Assembly (NCBI GenBank): GCA_963702565.1
Contig: CAVPDE010000013.1
Location: 1-64,000 of the forward strand
Source of the DNA: CAVPDE01 sp963702565
Lineage (GTDB): Bacteria > Desulfobacterota > DSM-4660 > Desulfatiglandales > HGW-15
Reading direction: 5' to 3'
Length of the DNA stretch: 64,000 nucleotides
Part shown: positions 51,626 to 59,955 of the stretch, in pieces
How the letters are laid out: every line of letters begins with the position of its first letter
How positions within the stretch are numbered: position 1 is the stretch's first letter
Position numbers and translations under genes: made by a program
Notes under the pieces: generated by a model
The model's input: the letters and a program-made list of their open reading frames with translations, nothing else
What the model was told of the DNA's origin: nothing
Databases searched by the model: none

Positions 51626-52792
51626 ATGGTCAATTTGAAAGAACTGATTCAAAAACGAAAGAATCAGATTGTCGGGATCCGCAGAGAGCTTCATCAGATC
51701 CCCGAGCCGGCCTATACGGAAGAAAAGACCTCCGCCGCAGTGGCAGATCACTTGAAAAAAGCCAGATTAGAAGTCCGCACCGGGGTTGCCCGGTACGGCG
51801 TGGTCGGCCTTCTTCGCACGGAAAAGCCCGGGCCCACTCTGATGATTCGTGCGGACATGGACGCCCTTCCCGTGACGGAACAGACAGGACTCCCCTTTTC
51901 TTCCACCCACGCCGGGGCCATGCATGCCTGCGGCCACGACGCGCACATGGCCATGGTTCTCGGCGCAGCCCTTGTGCTCAGCCAAATGAAAGACCGGCTC
52001 AAAGGAAACATCAAATTCATTTTTCAGCCCGCCGAAGAGGGCCCCGGAGGGGCAAAGCCCATGATTGAAGAAGGGGTCATGGAAAACCCCAAGGTCGATT
52101 ACGCTGTGGGCTGCCATTTGTGGCCGGGAAGCCCTGAAGGGACCATCGGCGTCAAGGCCGGCACCATCATGGCGGCCATGAATCGCTTCGACATTCGCAT
52201 CTTCGGAAGCGAGGGACATGGGGCCATGCCCCACCTTTGCGTGGACGCTCTGGAGGTGGGGACCCAGGTGGTCAATGCGCTTCAACGCATCGTGAGCCGC
52301 CACATGAACCCTCTAAAACCGACAGTGGTCTCCATCGGAGCCTTTCACGCGGGAAAAGCCTTTAACATCATCCCCGGTGAAGCGGAATTGTCCGGCACTA
52401 CCCGAACCTTTGACCTGGAGGTCTGGAACACCTGGGAATCCCGGATGACAAAAATTCTCCAAGGGGTGTGCGATTCCATGGGTGCCCGCTTTGAACTCAA
52501 GTTCGACTTCGGGTATCCCCCTACCACGAATGACGCCTTCATGGCCGATCTGGTCCGGCAATGCGCCCAGGAAGTTGTGGGATCTGACAAAGTCGTTGAA
52601 CCGGAACCCACCATGGGCGGTGAAGACATGTCCTACTATCTTCAAAGGGCAAAGGGTTGTTTCTTTTTCATAGGCGTCGGCCGGCCCGCTGGCGCCCCCC
52701 TCCACAACGCGAAGTTCGACTTCAACGAGGACGTGCTCCTCCTCGGAGTGGAGACATACTGCCGCATCGCCTTGGGCCTGCCGGCTTTGTAA
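51626..52792 (+). CDS. M20D amidohydrolase (IAA-amino acid / hippurate hydrolase type)
   Basis: 388 residues. Metal-binding pattern of M20D is intact: MHACGHDAHMAMVLG (Cys, His), PAEEGPGGAKPMIEEGV (Glu pair), AVGCHLWPG (His), GGEDMSYYLQ and APLHNAKFD (C-terminal His). It removes acyl groups from N-acyl amino acids such as hippurate or indole-acetyl-amino acids. Cytosolic. Divergent from the amidohydrolase/transport cluster across 209 bases, with TGAGGTGAGG before ATG. The hydrolase plus iorAB suggests capacity to use aromatic-acyl amino acids, an inference. Confidence 0.9.
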   Translation: MVNLKELIQKRKNQIVGIRRELHQIPEPAYTEEKTSAAVADHLKKARLEVRTGVARYGVVGLLRTEKPGPTLMIRADMDALPVTEQTGLPFSSTHAGAMHACGHDAHMAMVLGAALVLSQMKDRLKGNIKFIFQPAEEGPGGAKPMIEEGVMENPKVDYAVGCHLWPGSPEGTIGVKAGTIMAAMNRFDIRIFGSEGHGAMPHLCVDALEVGTQVVNALQRIVSRHMNPLKPTVVSIGAFHAGKAFNIIPGEAELSGTTRTFDLEVWNTWESRMTKILQGVCDSMGARFELKFDFGYPPTTNDAFMADLVRQCAQEVVGSDKVVEPEPTMGGEDMSYYLQRAKGCFFFIGVGRPAGAPLHNAKFDFNEDVLLLGVETYCRIALGLPAL

Positions 52793-52825
52793 CGCTTTTC
52801 ATGACAACCCTCTTGCGCCTCTGTT

Positions 52826-53000
52826 CACCACGGCACAGAGAGCACGGAGAAAAGCTTTTTCATTTGCCGGGAGATACCGGCAAATGAAAAGGGTTCGCCC
52901 TGAAGTTCTGGTTCGCGGGTTGTTTGCAATGACTTGCTGCGGTTTTGCCAGAGGATCTATTAAAAAAACCCTTCTCTGTGCCCTCTGTGCCTCAGTGGTG
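52826..53000. repeat. CACAGAG-type inverted repeat with nested hairpin
   Basis: Ends CACCACGGCACAGAG (52826-52840) and CTGTGCCTCAGTGGTG (to 53000) are near-complementary. Nested inside is a perfect 14-base stem TTTTCATTTGCCGG / CCGGCAAATGAAAA (52857-52870, 52877-52890) with a 6-base loop. It lies between convergent genes and could stabilise the M20D transcript or act as its terminator. Confidence 0.7.
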
Positions 53001-53005
53001 AAATC

Positions 53006-53950
53006 TTAGGGTCCCTTGTGGAATGGGAATTGGAGCAATCGTCTCTTGGGTTCGAGATAGAGAACGAGCATCTGCGCCGTGATGAGAAGGAGCGCCAGGA
53101 GAATCTTGACCGTCAGAGGCTCATGGAGCAGCCACCAAGCCAGAAGAACTCCCGCGATGGGCAGGATGAAATTAAAGGAATTGAGGATCACCGCGCCATG
53201 GTGCTGCAGCAGCGTGTTCCAGGCGATGAACCCGAAGGCGGCTGCCACCAGGGCCTGATACAAAACCGCGGCGACCACCTCTGCGCTGAGTGTCCCGATC
53301 ATCGGCTGATCCCACAGGAAACCGCACAGGAAGAACAAGGGCACCGAGACGACCATCTGATAAAACGCGATAAAGTGGGGGCTCAAACGGTGAAGCACCG
53401 TTTTGTTGTATATGGTGCTCACCGCCCAGCATGCGGTCGACAGAACCATGAGAATGTCCCCTGTTTGAAATCCCTCGGTGACCCCTTCCTTTTCGAGAAA
53501 AACAAGACACACCCCCGCGAACCCCAGGAGCAATCCCATGACTTTGCGAAAGGTGATGCGATCATCGGGGATGAAGAAGTGCGCCAGAAAGAGGACGAAG
53601 AACGGCTGGAGATTGGAGATGAGAACCGCCCTGGAAGCATTGGTTCGGGTGATCCCCACGTAGAAAAAAGAGATCTGCGAGAAAAAGACGAGGAAGATCA
53701 CGAGGAGCGGATAGAGCTGGTCCCGCTGCACGTGAAAAGACCTTCCCGTGGCCCTGGCCCAGGCAAAGATCACGAGAGAGGCGATGAGAAACCGGATTCC
53801 TGCCGCCGTGAAAGAGCCGATTCCGGAGACGCTGATCTTGATCGCCACGGCGTTCGCCCCAAAGGCGGCGCTCAGAAACACGGCCAGAGAGACCGAGAAC
53901 AGGGTCCACTCTTTTTCCCGGCTTTCTTCTTCAAGTCTCATTCCATCCAT
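53006..53950 (-). CDS. EamA/DMT family transporter
   Basis: About 314 residues from the ATG at 53950 (start uncertain; the ATG at 53941 is equally possible). The longer GTG start at 54013 would translate through the 13-base hairpin at 53962-54000, so I reject it. Ten predicted transmembrane helices in two EamA halves: VFLSAAFGANAVAIKISVSG, FISQISFFYVGIT..ASRAVLISNLQPFFVLFLA for the first, QTGDILMVLSTACWAVSTIYNKTVL and ILPIAGVLLAWWLLHEPLT for the second. It probably exports metabolites or amino acids across the inner membrane. Substrate unknown. Confidence 0.85.
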   Translation of the reverse strand: MDGMRLEEESREKEWTLFSVSLAVFLSAAFGANAVAIKISVSGIGSFTAAGIRFLIASLVIFAWARATGRSFHVQRDQLYPLLVIFLVFFSQISFFYVGITRTNASRAVLISNLQPFFVLFLAHFFIPDDRITFRKVMGLLLGFAGVCLVFLEKEGVTEGFQTGDILMVLSTACWAVSTIYNKTVLHRLSPHFIAFYQMVVSVPLFFLCGFLWDQPMIGTLSAEVVAAVLYQALVAAAFGFIAWNTLLQHHGAVILNSFNFILPIAGVLLAWWLLHEPLTVKILLALLLITAQMLVLYLEPKRRLLQFPFHKGP

Positions 53951-53961
53951 CTCATGCTCAA

Positions 53962-54000
53962 AGCAAACCCTGTCAGCCCAAAGGACCGACAGGGTTTGCT
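53962..54000 (-). terminator. Hairpin between HD-domain and EamA genes
   Basis: AGCAAACCCTGTC (53962-53974) and its perfect complement GACAGGGTTTGCT (53988-54000), 13-base loop. On the minus strand it is followed only by TTTGAGC. It starts 17 bases after the HD-gene stop, so it is a weak terminator or attenuator ahead of EamA. Confidence 0.5.
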
Positions 54001-54017
54001 GTCGCTCTTTCACCTAA

Positions 54018-54584
54018 TTAAAGACCTAGGTCCCCGGCAATACCCTGCATCGCTTTCACGCAGAGCTCACAGAACTCATCGATGCCGATGCCCAGCTTTT
54101 CACACTCCATTATGATATCCCTGTCCACACCCGCTGCAAAGGCTTTCTCTTTCATCCTTTTCTTGACGGATTTCGCCTTGACGCTGCTGAGTTTTTTGTC
54201 GGGATAAACGAGGGTTGTGGCGATGATCAGGCCCGTGATCGTCTCTCCTGCCGCAAGGGCATGATGAAATCGCTCCGAGCGCGTGACACCGTGAGCTTTT
54301 TCGTTGTGCATCTTAATGGCCTGCATGATTTCTCCCTCCACACCCTTTTCCCGAAGGACCCTTTCCGTTTCGTGGGTGTGCCTGGACAGGTCTGCATTCA
54401 CCGCTTCCACGTCCAGATCGTGAAGCAGCCCTGCCAGGGACCATTTCTCACGGTCCTCTCCCAGACGATCCGCGAGCGCTGCCATCACCGCTTCGCTCGC
54501 CAGACAGTGCTTGTAGAGGTTCGGATTTTTGATGTGTTCTTGCAGAAGTTGAACCGCCTCTTCCCTTGTTATGCCGTAACCCAT
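54018..54584 (-). CDS. HD-domain phosphohydrolase
   Basis: 188 residues. HD signature SLAGLLHDLDVE, preceding KHCLASEAVMAALADRLGE (first His) and followed by HTHETERVL and MHNEKAHG histidines. Single-domain HDIG protein, likely a cytoplasmic metal-dependent phosphohydrolase acting on a nucleotide; substrate not known. Possible weak read-through into EamA past the hairpin. Confidence 0.85.
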   Translation of the reverse strand: MGYGITREEAVQLLQEHIKNPNLYKHCLASEAVMAALADRLGEDREKWSLAGLLHDLDVEAVNADLSRHTHETERVLREKGVEGEIMQAIKMHNEKAHGVTRSERFHHALAAGETITGLIIATTLVYPDKKLSSVKAKSVKKRMKEKAFAAGVDRDIIMECEKLGIGIDEFCELCVKAMQGIAGDLGL

Positions 54585-54657
54585 TTCAAACTCCAGTTCC
54601 CTTTTCTCTCTCTTCCTTTTTTTTACTCTTCGCTCTCTGCCCTAAGCTCTCTGCTTC

Positions 54658-54945
54658 TTATCCATAAAAATAGACTCCGTAGACCGTTTTCTCTCCAAGC
54701 AGGGTGTCAATTTTGTTCTGAATCTCCGCTCTTCCTTTGCTCGCCTCCCAGGTTTTCCACGCTTCCACCGACTGCCAGGTGCTGATGACGATGTAGTCTT
54801 GAGGATCATTCACATTGCGCATCGTTTCTCCTGAAATGTATCCGGGCTGTGTCGTTGCCTTTGACCGGAGCTCGACAAGAAGAGGAAGCAGTTTTGCTTC
54901 TTTCTCCTTCGGCACCTTTCTCCTGATGATGATTTTGATTGCCAT
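54658..54945 (-). CDS. Antibiotic biosynthesis monooxygenase (ABM) fold protein
   Basis: 95 residues: KIIIRRKVPKEKEAKLLPLLVELRSKATTQPGYISGETM then YIVISTWQSVEAWKTWEASK, the ferredoxin-like dimeric alpha/beta barrel with the catalysis-site Trp/Ser positions of YgiN/ABM proteins. Some members are quinol monooxygenases or heme-degrading, others only structural; function here is not determined. AGGAGG lies 8 bases before ATG. Likely a single-gene unit. Confidence 0.8.
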   Translation of the reverse strand: MAIKIIIRRKVPKEKEAKLLPLLVELRSKATTQPGYISGETMRNVNDPQDYIVISTWQSVEAWKTWEASKGRAEIQNKIDTLLGEKTVYGVYFYG

Positions 54946-55389
54946 CTTCAGACCTCCTTTCCCTTGAGGTTACTTCTGACGCTCCCCCGGAAGCTTGTTC
55001 CCCAGCTTTCATGAGCCATCAGATCCTAAGAAATGACGTCTGCAACTGCATGCGGTACAAAGAATTTTATCACATCCCTGAGAGTAAAGGAAAAGGAATG
55101 TTGAGCGCTCCCTCAACACCCGAAACTTGCCAAGAGCAGTCTCTTTCGGTAATTTGGGAAGATGCTAGGAAAGCCCTTCTTCCCAGGTTGCTCAAAAACG
55201 ATCAGATACAAGGCGCCCGACAATCTTTATCCGCCTCGGCGGGCCGAGGAGTGAGTCGTACAGTCCAGTATGTCGCAACGACGAGGGGTGAGGGCAACGC
55301 CGCCCTTCGACGTTGCTCAGGGCCATGAGCCTCTCGAATGGTAGATGGGCGTTTTTCAGCAACCTGCTGGTTCAACTTAGGAGGAATTT
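54946..55389. other. Intergenic region with inverted-repeat element copy C
   Basis: 54946-55183 has no recognised feature. 55184-55368 is the third copy of the TIR element. The start of the DUF2007-like gene follows 22 bases later, with its ribosome site AGGAGG between. Confidence 0.6.
55184..55368 (+). repeat. Terminal-inverted-repeat element, copy C
   Basis: Starts CAGGTTGCTCAAAAACGATC and ends GGCGTTTTTCAGCAACCTGCT. It shares the GTACAGTCCAGTA core and ACGAGGGGTGAGGGCAACGCC with copies A and B, plus a 56-base insert including a CCGCC/GGCGG hairpin. It lies just before the DUF2007-like gene. Confidence 0.8.
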
Positions 55390-55617
55390 ATGGACGACTA
55401 CGTCAAGGTCAGCGTGCTCGACAACGAGATCGAGGCCCAGCTTCTGGATTCTATCCTCGAGGAAAGGGATATCCCCCACCTCATGGTCTCTTATCACGAC
55501 ACCGCCTATGACGGCCTCTTCCAGACTCAAAAAGGATGGGGACACGTGAGTGCTCCCACACCGTTCAAAGAGGAGATCCTGGAAATCCTCAATGCGGTGA
55601 GGAAGGATGCACAGTAG
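55390..55617 (+). CDS. DUF2007-like putative signal-transducing protein
   Basis: 75 residues: DDYVKVSVLDNEIEAQLLDSILEERDIPHLMVSYHD, the ferredoxin-like DUF2007 pattern (EA-x-x-LxSxLEx-x-gI), then TPFKEEILEILNAVRKDAQ. No signal peptide. AGGAGGAATTT before ATG. These small cytosolic proteins have no settled function, though some are PII-like in fold. Confidence 0.72.
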   Translation: MDDYVKVSVLDNEIEAQLLDSILEERDIPHLMVSYHDTAYDGLFQTQKGWGHVSAPTPFKEEILEILNAVRKDAQ

Positions 55618-55645
55618 CCGGTCCCGTGTCCGTCTGCCCTTATGC

Positions 55646-58327
55646 TCATTTCCAGTCGCCTACGAGAATAAAGGGAGCCCAGAAGTAGGGATGCGAAGAG
55701 ATCATGGCGTTTGACTTTACAAGACCCAGTTGAGCGTTTTGAAGCGCTTGAGCCTTGGGCATCGTCTGGAGGTTGAGATAAAAGGAACGCATCATCTCCA
55801 CTGTAGCCTCATCCGAGACTTTCCACAAGGAGGCGACCACGCTCGGAGCTCCGGCGTGGATAAAGGCCCTCGACAGCCCCACCAGATCATCCCCCTGGGG
55901 AAAACCGCCTTTGGTCCCCCTGGCCAGCCCTGTTTCGCAGGCCGAAAGAGTCACCAGGTTCGCCTTCACTTCCATGTCAAAAATCTCGCTGACTGTGAGC
56001 TTTCCGTCATCCTGTGGAGAGGGAGTGAATCTCAGATTGGACTCGAGCGGAGCAGACTCGATCATCTCGCCGTGAGTGGAAAAGAGTAGCATGTCGTATC
56101 GCGGCCCCTCGCTCTTGAATCTCGTCTCTGTGGCCCCTTGGCCCAGAAGGACCTCTTTTTTCTTAAACAGGGCGGACACCTCTCGAGCCTCCATCTCCGC
56201 AGCAGGCAGGGGCGAAAGATCGGTTTTGGGATTGGCCACGGCAAAGAGGTCGACGCGATTGCCCCTGTTCTTCTCCCTCGCATACTTGAGCACGCTCCCC
56301 GAGGGCAGGTAACTCACGGTATAGGATTCAATGAGATATTTCCCTTCCGGGCTCCGGAGGGCCTGAAAGGGAAGATAGTGGAGCATTCCATGGGGAACCA
56401 CGACCAGATGTTTTTTCCCCGCAAGGGGCTCCTCCAAAGGTTTTATCAGGATCCCATGAAGCTCGGTCAGGGGCTTTTCATATTCCCTGGACATGAGCGT
56501 CTTGACCGACAACCCCTCTTCCGTCTCCTTTCGAAACTCCTTTACCATCTCGACCAGGGGTTTGCGGGGGATATCGAGGGAGAGTCCCAGAAGGTTGTCT
56601 CTGGTCACCACAAAGACCCCGTTCCATTCGGAACCGATATAGTAGGCCAGCATGACAGTGTCCGCATCGAGTAGGGTTTGAACGTCTTTGCTGTTCAAGG
56701 GATTCACCCTTAGCAGGGAACCGAGGTCCGGGTTCAATTGCTCGATTCGTTCAAGCAGGGCCTTCTGTTCTGCCTGCAACACATCGAGATCCCTTCCCAC
56801 CCTGCTTTCCGATTCTGTGGATTGCTCCTCAGAGCCATCTTCTCCCTCACTTTCTTCCTGCGGAAACTGGCCGGAGCCCTTCATGAGATCCTGAATCTGC
56901 TCGCGTACGGCTCGTTCTCTGGCAAGGAGATCCTTCATTTCCACGTTCTTGGACCCGAAAGTCTTGTCCCCCAGCATGTCCAGCATGGTTCGGGCCTTGG
57001 CCCTTTCAAGGTAGTTGAAAGCCTCCTCATCCCGTTTCATTCTATGCAGGAGACGAATCATCCACTCATACACCTGAAACTTGTTTTCCATGAAAAGGGC
57101 CTTCAACTCGAGATCGCCCAGTTCCCCTCTCATCTCCTCAATGATGGTGATGGCGTCCGCATAGTACTTGAAGGCTTTCTGGTTTTCTCTCTCCTTGGCC
57201 GCCAGGTGTCCAAGTTGGCTGTAAGCTCTCCACAGGGTCTCGGACCTGCCTATGGATTTTGCGAGTTTGGCGGCCGTCTCGTAGGATTTCTTGGCCTCCT
57301 CATCCATTTTCGACCGGCGCTGGGCCTGCCCCAGAAGAAAGTGGGTTTGCGCCAGCGGCTGCCAGGCCCGGGCTTTCCTGAGGCATTCCACCGACCTCTG
57401 AAAATGCTCGAGAGCTTCAGGAAAGCTTTCTTTCTTCAGGTTGTAGAGTCCCAGCATTTGATGGGAACGGCCGGCGAGGCTCATGGATCCGAGACGGATT
57501 TCGCTGCTCAGGCGAAGCGCTTCTTCGGCGAGCGTGATCGCCTCTTCGCGCTGCCCGAGATTCCACTTCGCCTCTGACAAACTCAGGAGCGCTCCCCCCT
57601 GGAAGCCTTTGTACCCTCCACTCAGAGAGAGATCCAAAGTCTCCTGCGCATAGGCCGCCACCCTGTCGTATCTCCGGAGCCATTTCTCGTTTTCCGCGGA
57701 GTGATTCAGTGCGATGAGGCCTTCCCGCCCTTGCTTGCCGGTGTTTTCTCTCAGGTCTTTCAGGATCTTCTCCGCGCGCATATACTCCCCCGTTTGCGTG
57801 AAACATCCTGCCAGGGGAAAGAGAAGGGCCTGGTACTTTTTGTCATCGGGATGCGCCTTTATCAGATTGAGGAGGTCCGTCTCGATCTTGTCGGCCTTCC
57901 CTTTTTCCCAGACCATAACCGTAGCGGAGATATTCGCTTGCCAGTGACTTCTTTCTTTCAGGAAGGGGGCGATGTTGAAGGATAGCCCTCCCTCCCCAGG
58001 GCTTTTGGTCACCGCCACATGCTGGGAAACGTAAAGCCTTGTCAGGCTTCTCCCCACGCCTTTTTCCCCGATCTTGAATCTTACGCAGGCGCTGGGGTCG
58101 AGGCGTCTCTTCGTCGGCACTTTGACGTTCCAGCATTCTCCTGCTGCAACGACCGCCACCATCGCGCCTCTCGGGATAGAGATGTCCGTTCGCGTCCACA
58201 CGCCAACCGTGCTCACGGGTACATCGGAATAGGTCTTGTAGGGTGTTTCCGCCGCCCTGGCCAGCGATGCGCCAAAACCCCCGCTTGCCAAGGCCAGCCC
58301 TATCACCAGAGCGAATTTGAGCACCAT
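55646..58327 (-). CDS. Exported TPR-CHAT caspase-like protein with N-terminal beta domain
   Basis: 893 residues from ATG 58327, chosen because GGAGGGGG precedes it and a signal peptide follows (MVLKFALVIGLALASGG...ARAAETP). The 110-residue extension to 58657 is antisense to the ATPase gene. Residues about 30-135 resemble a LecA/PA-IL-type beta-sandwich (TVGVWTRTDISIPRGAMVAVVAAGEC). About eight TPRs follow (about 150-450), then a helical linker and the CHAT domain. The putative catalytic dyad is His752 (FSTHGEM) and Cys797 (LSACETG), both intact. CHAT proteases usually act in the cytosol; a signal peptide places this one in the periplasm or outside. Divergent from the ArsA-type gene across 139 bases. 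Confidence 0.85.
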   Translation of the reverse strand: MVLKFALVIGLALASGGFGASLARAAETPYKTYSDVPVSTVGVWTRTDISIPRGAMVAVVAAGECWNVKVPTKRRLDPSACVRFKIGEKGVGRSLTRLYVSQHVAVTKSPGEGGLSFNIAPFLKERSHWQANISATVMVWEKGKADKIETDLLNLIKAHPDDKKYQALLFPLAGCFTQTGEYMRAEKILKDLRENTGKQGREGLIALNHSAENEKWLRRYDRVAAYAQETLDLSLSGGYKGFQGGALLSLSEAKWNLGQREEAITLAEEALRLSSEIRLGSMSLAGRSHQMLGLYNLKKESFPEALEHFQRSVECLRKARAWQPLAQTHFLLGQAQRRSKMDEEAKKSYETAAKLAKSIGRSETLWRAYSQLGHLAAKERENQKAFKYYADAITIIEEMRGELGDLELKALFMENKFQVYEWMIRLLHRMKRDEEAFNYLERAKARTMLDMLGDKTFGSKNVEMKDLLARERAVREQIQDLMKGSGQFPQEESEGEDGSEEQSTESESRVGRDLDVLQAEQKALLERIEQLNPDLGSLLRVNPLNSKDVQTLLDADTVMLAYYIGSEWNGVFVVTRDNLLGLSLDIPRKPLVEMVKEFRKETEEGLSVKTLMSREYEKPLTELHGILIKPLEEPLAGKKHLVVVPHGMLHYLPFQALRSPEGKYLIESYTVSYLPSGSVLKYAREKNRGNRVDLFAVANPKTDLSPLPAAEMEAREVSALFKKKEVLLGQGATETRFKSEGPRYDMLLFSTHGEMIESAPLESNLRFTPSPQDDGKLTVSEIFDMEVKANLVTLSACETGLARGTKGGFPQGDDLVGLSRAFIHAGAPSVVASLWKVSDEATVEMMRSFYLNLQTMPKAQALQNAQLGLVKSNAMISSHPYFWAPFILVGDWK

Positions 58328-58466
58328 AGACCCCCTCCGCCCCTTTCTTGCTCGGGCGCTCCCTATTTTACTCCTTTTCTTTGTTTCTTCAAACCGCTCC
58401 TCAATCATTTCAACCAGACGGCATTTGTGATAGGATTCAAAGAAGAAAAAGTGGGGAAGGAGCGGT

Positions 58467-59666
58467 TTGGACGTGCGAATCATCTTTTTTGCAGGAAAAG
58501 GTGGTGTGGGCAAGACGAGCGTGGCGGCTGCCACGGGAATCCGGGTGGCGGAAATGGGCCAGCGTACCATTATCATGTCTCTGGATGTAGCCCACAGCCT
58601 TGCCGATATTTTCGACCTGGAGAAAGATCTCCTGGACCAGAACAAGGGAAAACCCATTAAGGTTCACAAGAACCTCTGGATCCAGGAATTGGACATCCAG
58701 CAGGAGATTGAAAGAAACTGGGGGGAGATCCACCGCTACCTTTCGGCGCTTTTCAAGACAACGGGACTCGACGAAATCCTTGCTGAAGAACTCGCCATTC
58801 TGCCCGGCATGGAGGAAGTGAGCCTTCTTCTCTACATCAATCGCTATGTGCGGGACGAGGAATTCGATGTCATCCTCCTGGACTGCGCGCCCACGGGCGA
58901 ATCGATTCGGTTCATCAGCGTTCCCACGACCCTGGATTGGTACATCAAGAAAATCTTCAAGATGGAAAAAACCCTTGCCAAGGTTGTGGGCCCTGTGGCC
59001 AAAAGGATCTACAATGTTCCGATCCCGGGGGATGAGTATTTCGATGCCATCGAGCACCTCTTTGAACGGCTGAAAGGGGTGGATCAACTCATGATTGATC
59101 CTGACGTCACAAGCGTTCGCCTGATCGCCAACCCTGAGAAAATCGTCATCAAAGAGACCCAGCGGGCCTTTATGTACTTCAGCCTTTACCGCATGAACAT
59201 TGATGCTATCATCATGAACCGTGTGCTCCCGCCAAGAATCAAGGACGCCTATTTCCAGACCTGGCGGGAAAACCAGAAGCAGTACATGGAGGTTGCCAAG
59301 GACTACTTCAGCCCCATTCCCATCTTTCCCGTAAACCTTTTCAGGAACGAAGTGCTCGGTTACGATCGGCTCAAATCGCTCGCGGCCCAGATCTACGGCC
59401 AGCGCAATCCCCTGGAGAAATTTTACACCGGCCAGCCCTACGAGCTCTCCAAAGAAGACGGCATCTACTGTCTCAGGCTGAAGATCCCCTTTGCGGGCAA
59501 GGATCAGGTCGAACTGAACAAGGTCTCCGACGAACTCATTGTCCGCATCGGCAGCTTCAAGAAGCACATTCTGCTGCCGAGGCACGTGGCTGCCTCCAAG
59601 TCGGTAAAAGCCAAGAGGGAGGAGGAATACTTGAACGTTTGTTTTGAAGGAGAAGATCATGGCTAA
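58467..59666 (+). CDS. ArsA/GET3-family ATPase
   Basis: 399 residues. TTG start at 58467 with AAGGAG 5 bases upstream. The deviant Walker A GKGGVGKTSVAAATG is at residues 10-24, the switch I motif SLDVAHSLADIF, and the LDCAPTGESIRFIS switch II region follow. ArsA requires metal-binding cysteines, which are not evident, so it is more likely a GET3-like targeting factor for membrane or lipoprotein cargo than an arsenite pump. It is the first gene of a run with the small protein and the hisS-aspS pair. Confidence 0.88.
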   Translation: MDVRIIFFAGKGGVGKTSVAAATGIRVAEMGQRTIIMSLDVAHSLADIFDLEKDLLDQNKGKPIKVHKNLWIQELDIQQEIERNWGEIHRYLSALFKTTGLDEILAEELAILPGMEEVSLLLYINRYVRDEEFDVILLDCAPTGESIRFISVPTTLDWYIKKIFKMEKTLAKVVGPVAKRIYNVPIPGDEYFDAIEHLFERLKGVDQLMIDPDVTSVRLIANPEKIVIKETQRAFMYFSLYRMNIDAIIMNRVLPPRIKDAYFQTWRENQKQYMEVAKDYFSPIPIFPVNLFRNEVLGYDRLKSLAAQIYGQRNPLEKFYTGQPYELSKEDGIYCLRLKIPFAGKDQVELNKVSDELIVRIGSFKKHILLPRHVAASKSVKAKREEEYLNVCFEGEDHG

Positions 59667-59889
59667 GAAAAAAGAAGAGAAAATGGTGATGTGTCCTGTG
59701 GGGAAGTTCTTCATGGATTTCCAGAAGTTCTCTCTGCCGAAATCCAAGTTCTTTGAGCACATGGATCTCTCGCGCATCGAGTTTCTGAAAGCGGTCCGGT
59801 CTCTGGTGGATGAAAGGATTGAAGGGCTTGAGGAGAAGAAGCGCTCCAAACAGGGAAGGAAGGCCACGAAGATCAACATTGAAGAATAA
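59659..59889 (+). CDS. Small Lys-rich protein coupled to the ArsA-type ATPase
   Basis: 76 residues from the ATG at 59659, which overlaps the ATPase stop by 8 bases; AAGGAG precedes it. MVMCPVGKFFMDFQKFSLPKSKFFEHMDLSRIEFLKAVRSLVDERIE, then a basic tail. The CPVGKFFMDF motif with a single conserved-looking Cys and amphipathic helices suggest a helical partner of the ATPase. No family is recognised. Confidence 0.7.
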   Translation: MAKKKEEKMVMCPVGKFFMDFQKFSLPKSKFFEHMDLSRIEFLKAVRSLVDERIEGLEEKKRSKQGRKATKINIEE

Positions 59890-59955
59890 TGAGATTGACG
59901 CTCAAGAGGCGTTCTGATAGGAGACGGGGGACTTTATCCAGTAGGAGCAAGGGGT

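Noticed and set aside
53951..54013. GTG start of the EamA gene at 54013
   Set aside because: It would translate through the 13-base hairpin that follows the HD gene, and has only a weak ribosome site.
58328..58657. N-terminal 110-residue extension of the CHAT protein
   Set aside because: It overlaps the 5' end of the ATPase gene and hides a good ribosome site and signal peptide starting at 58327.
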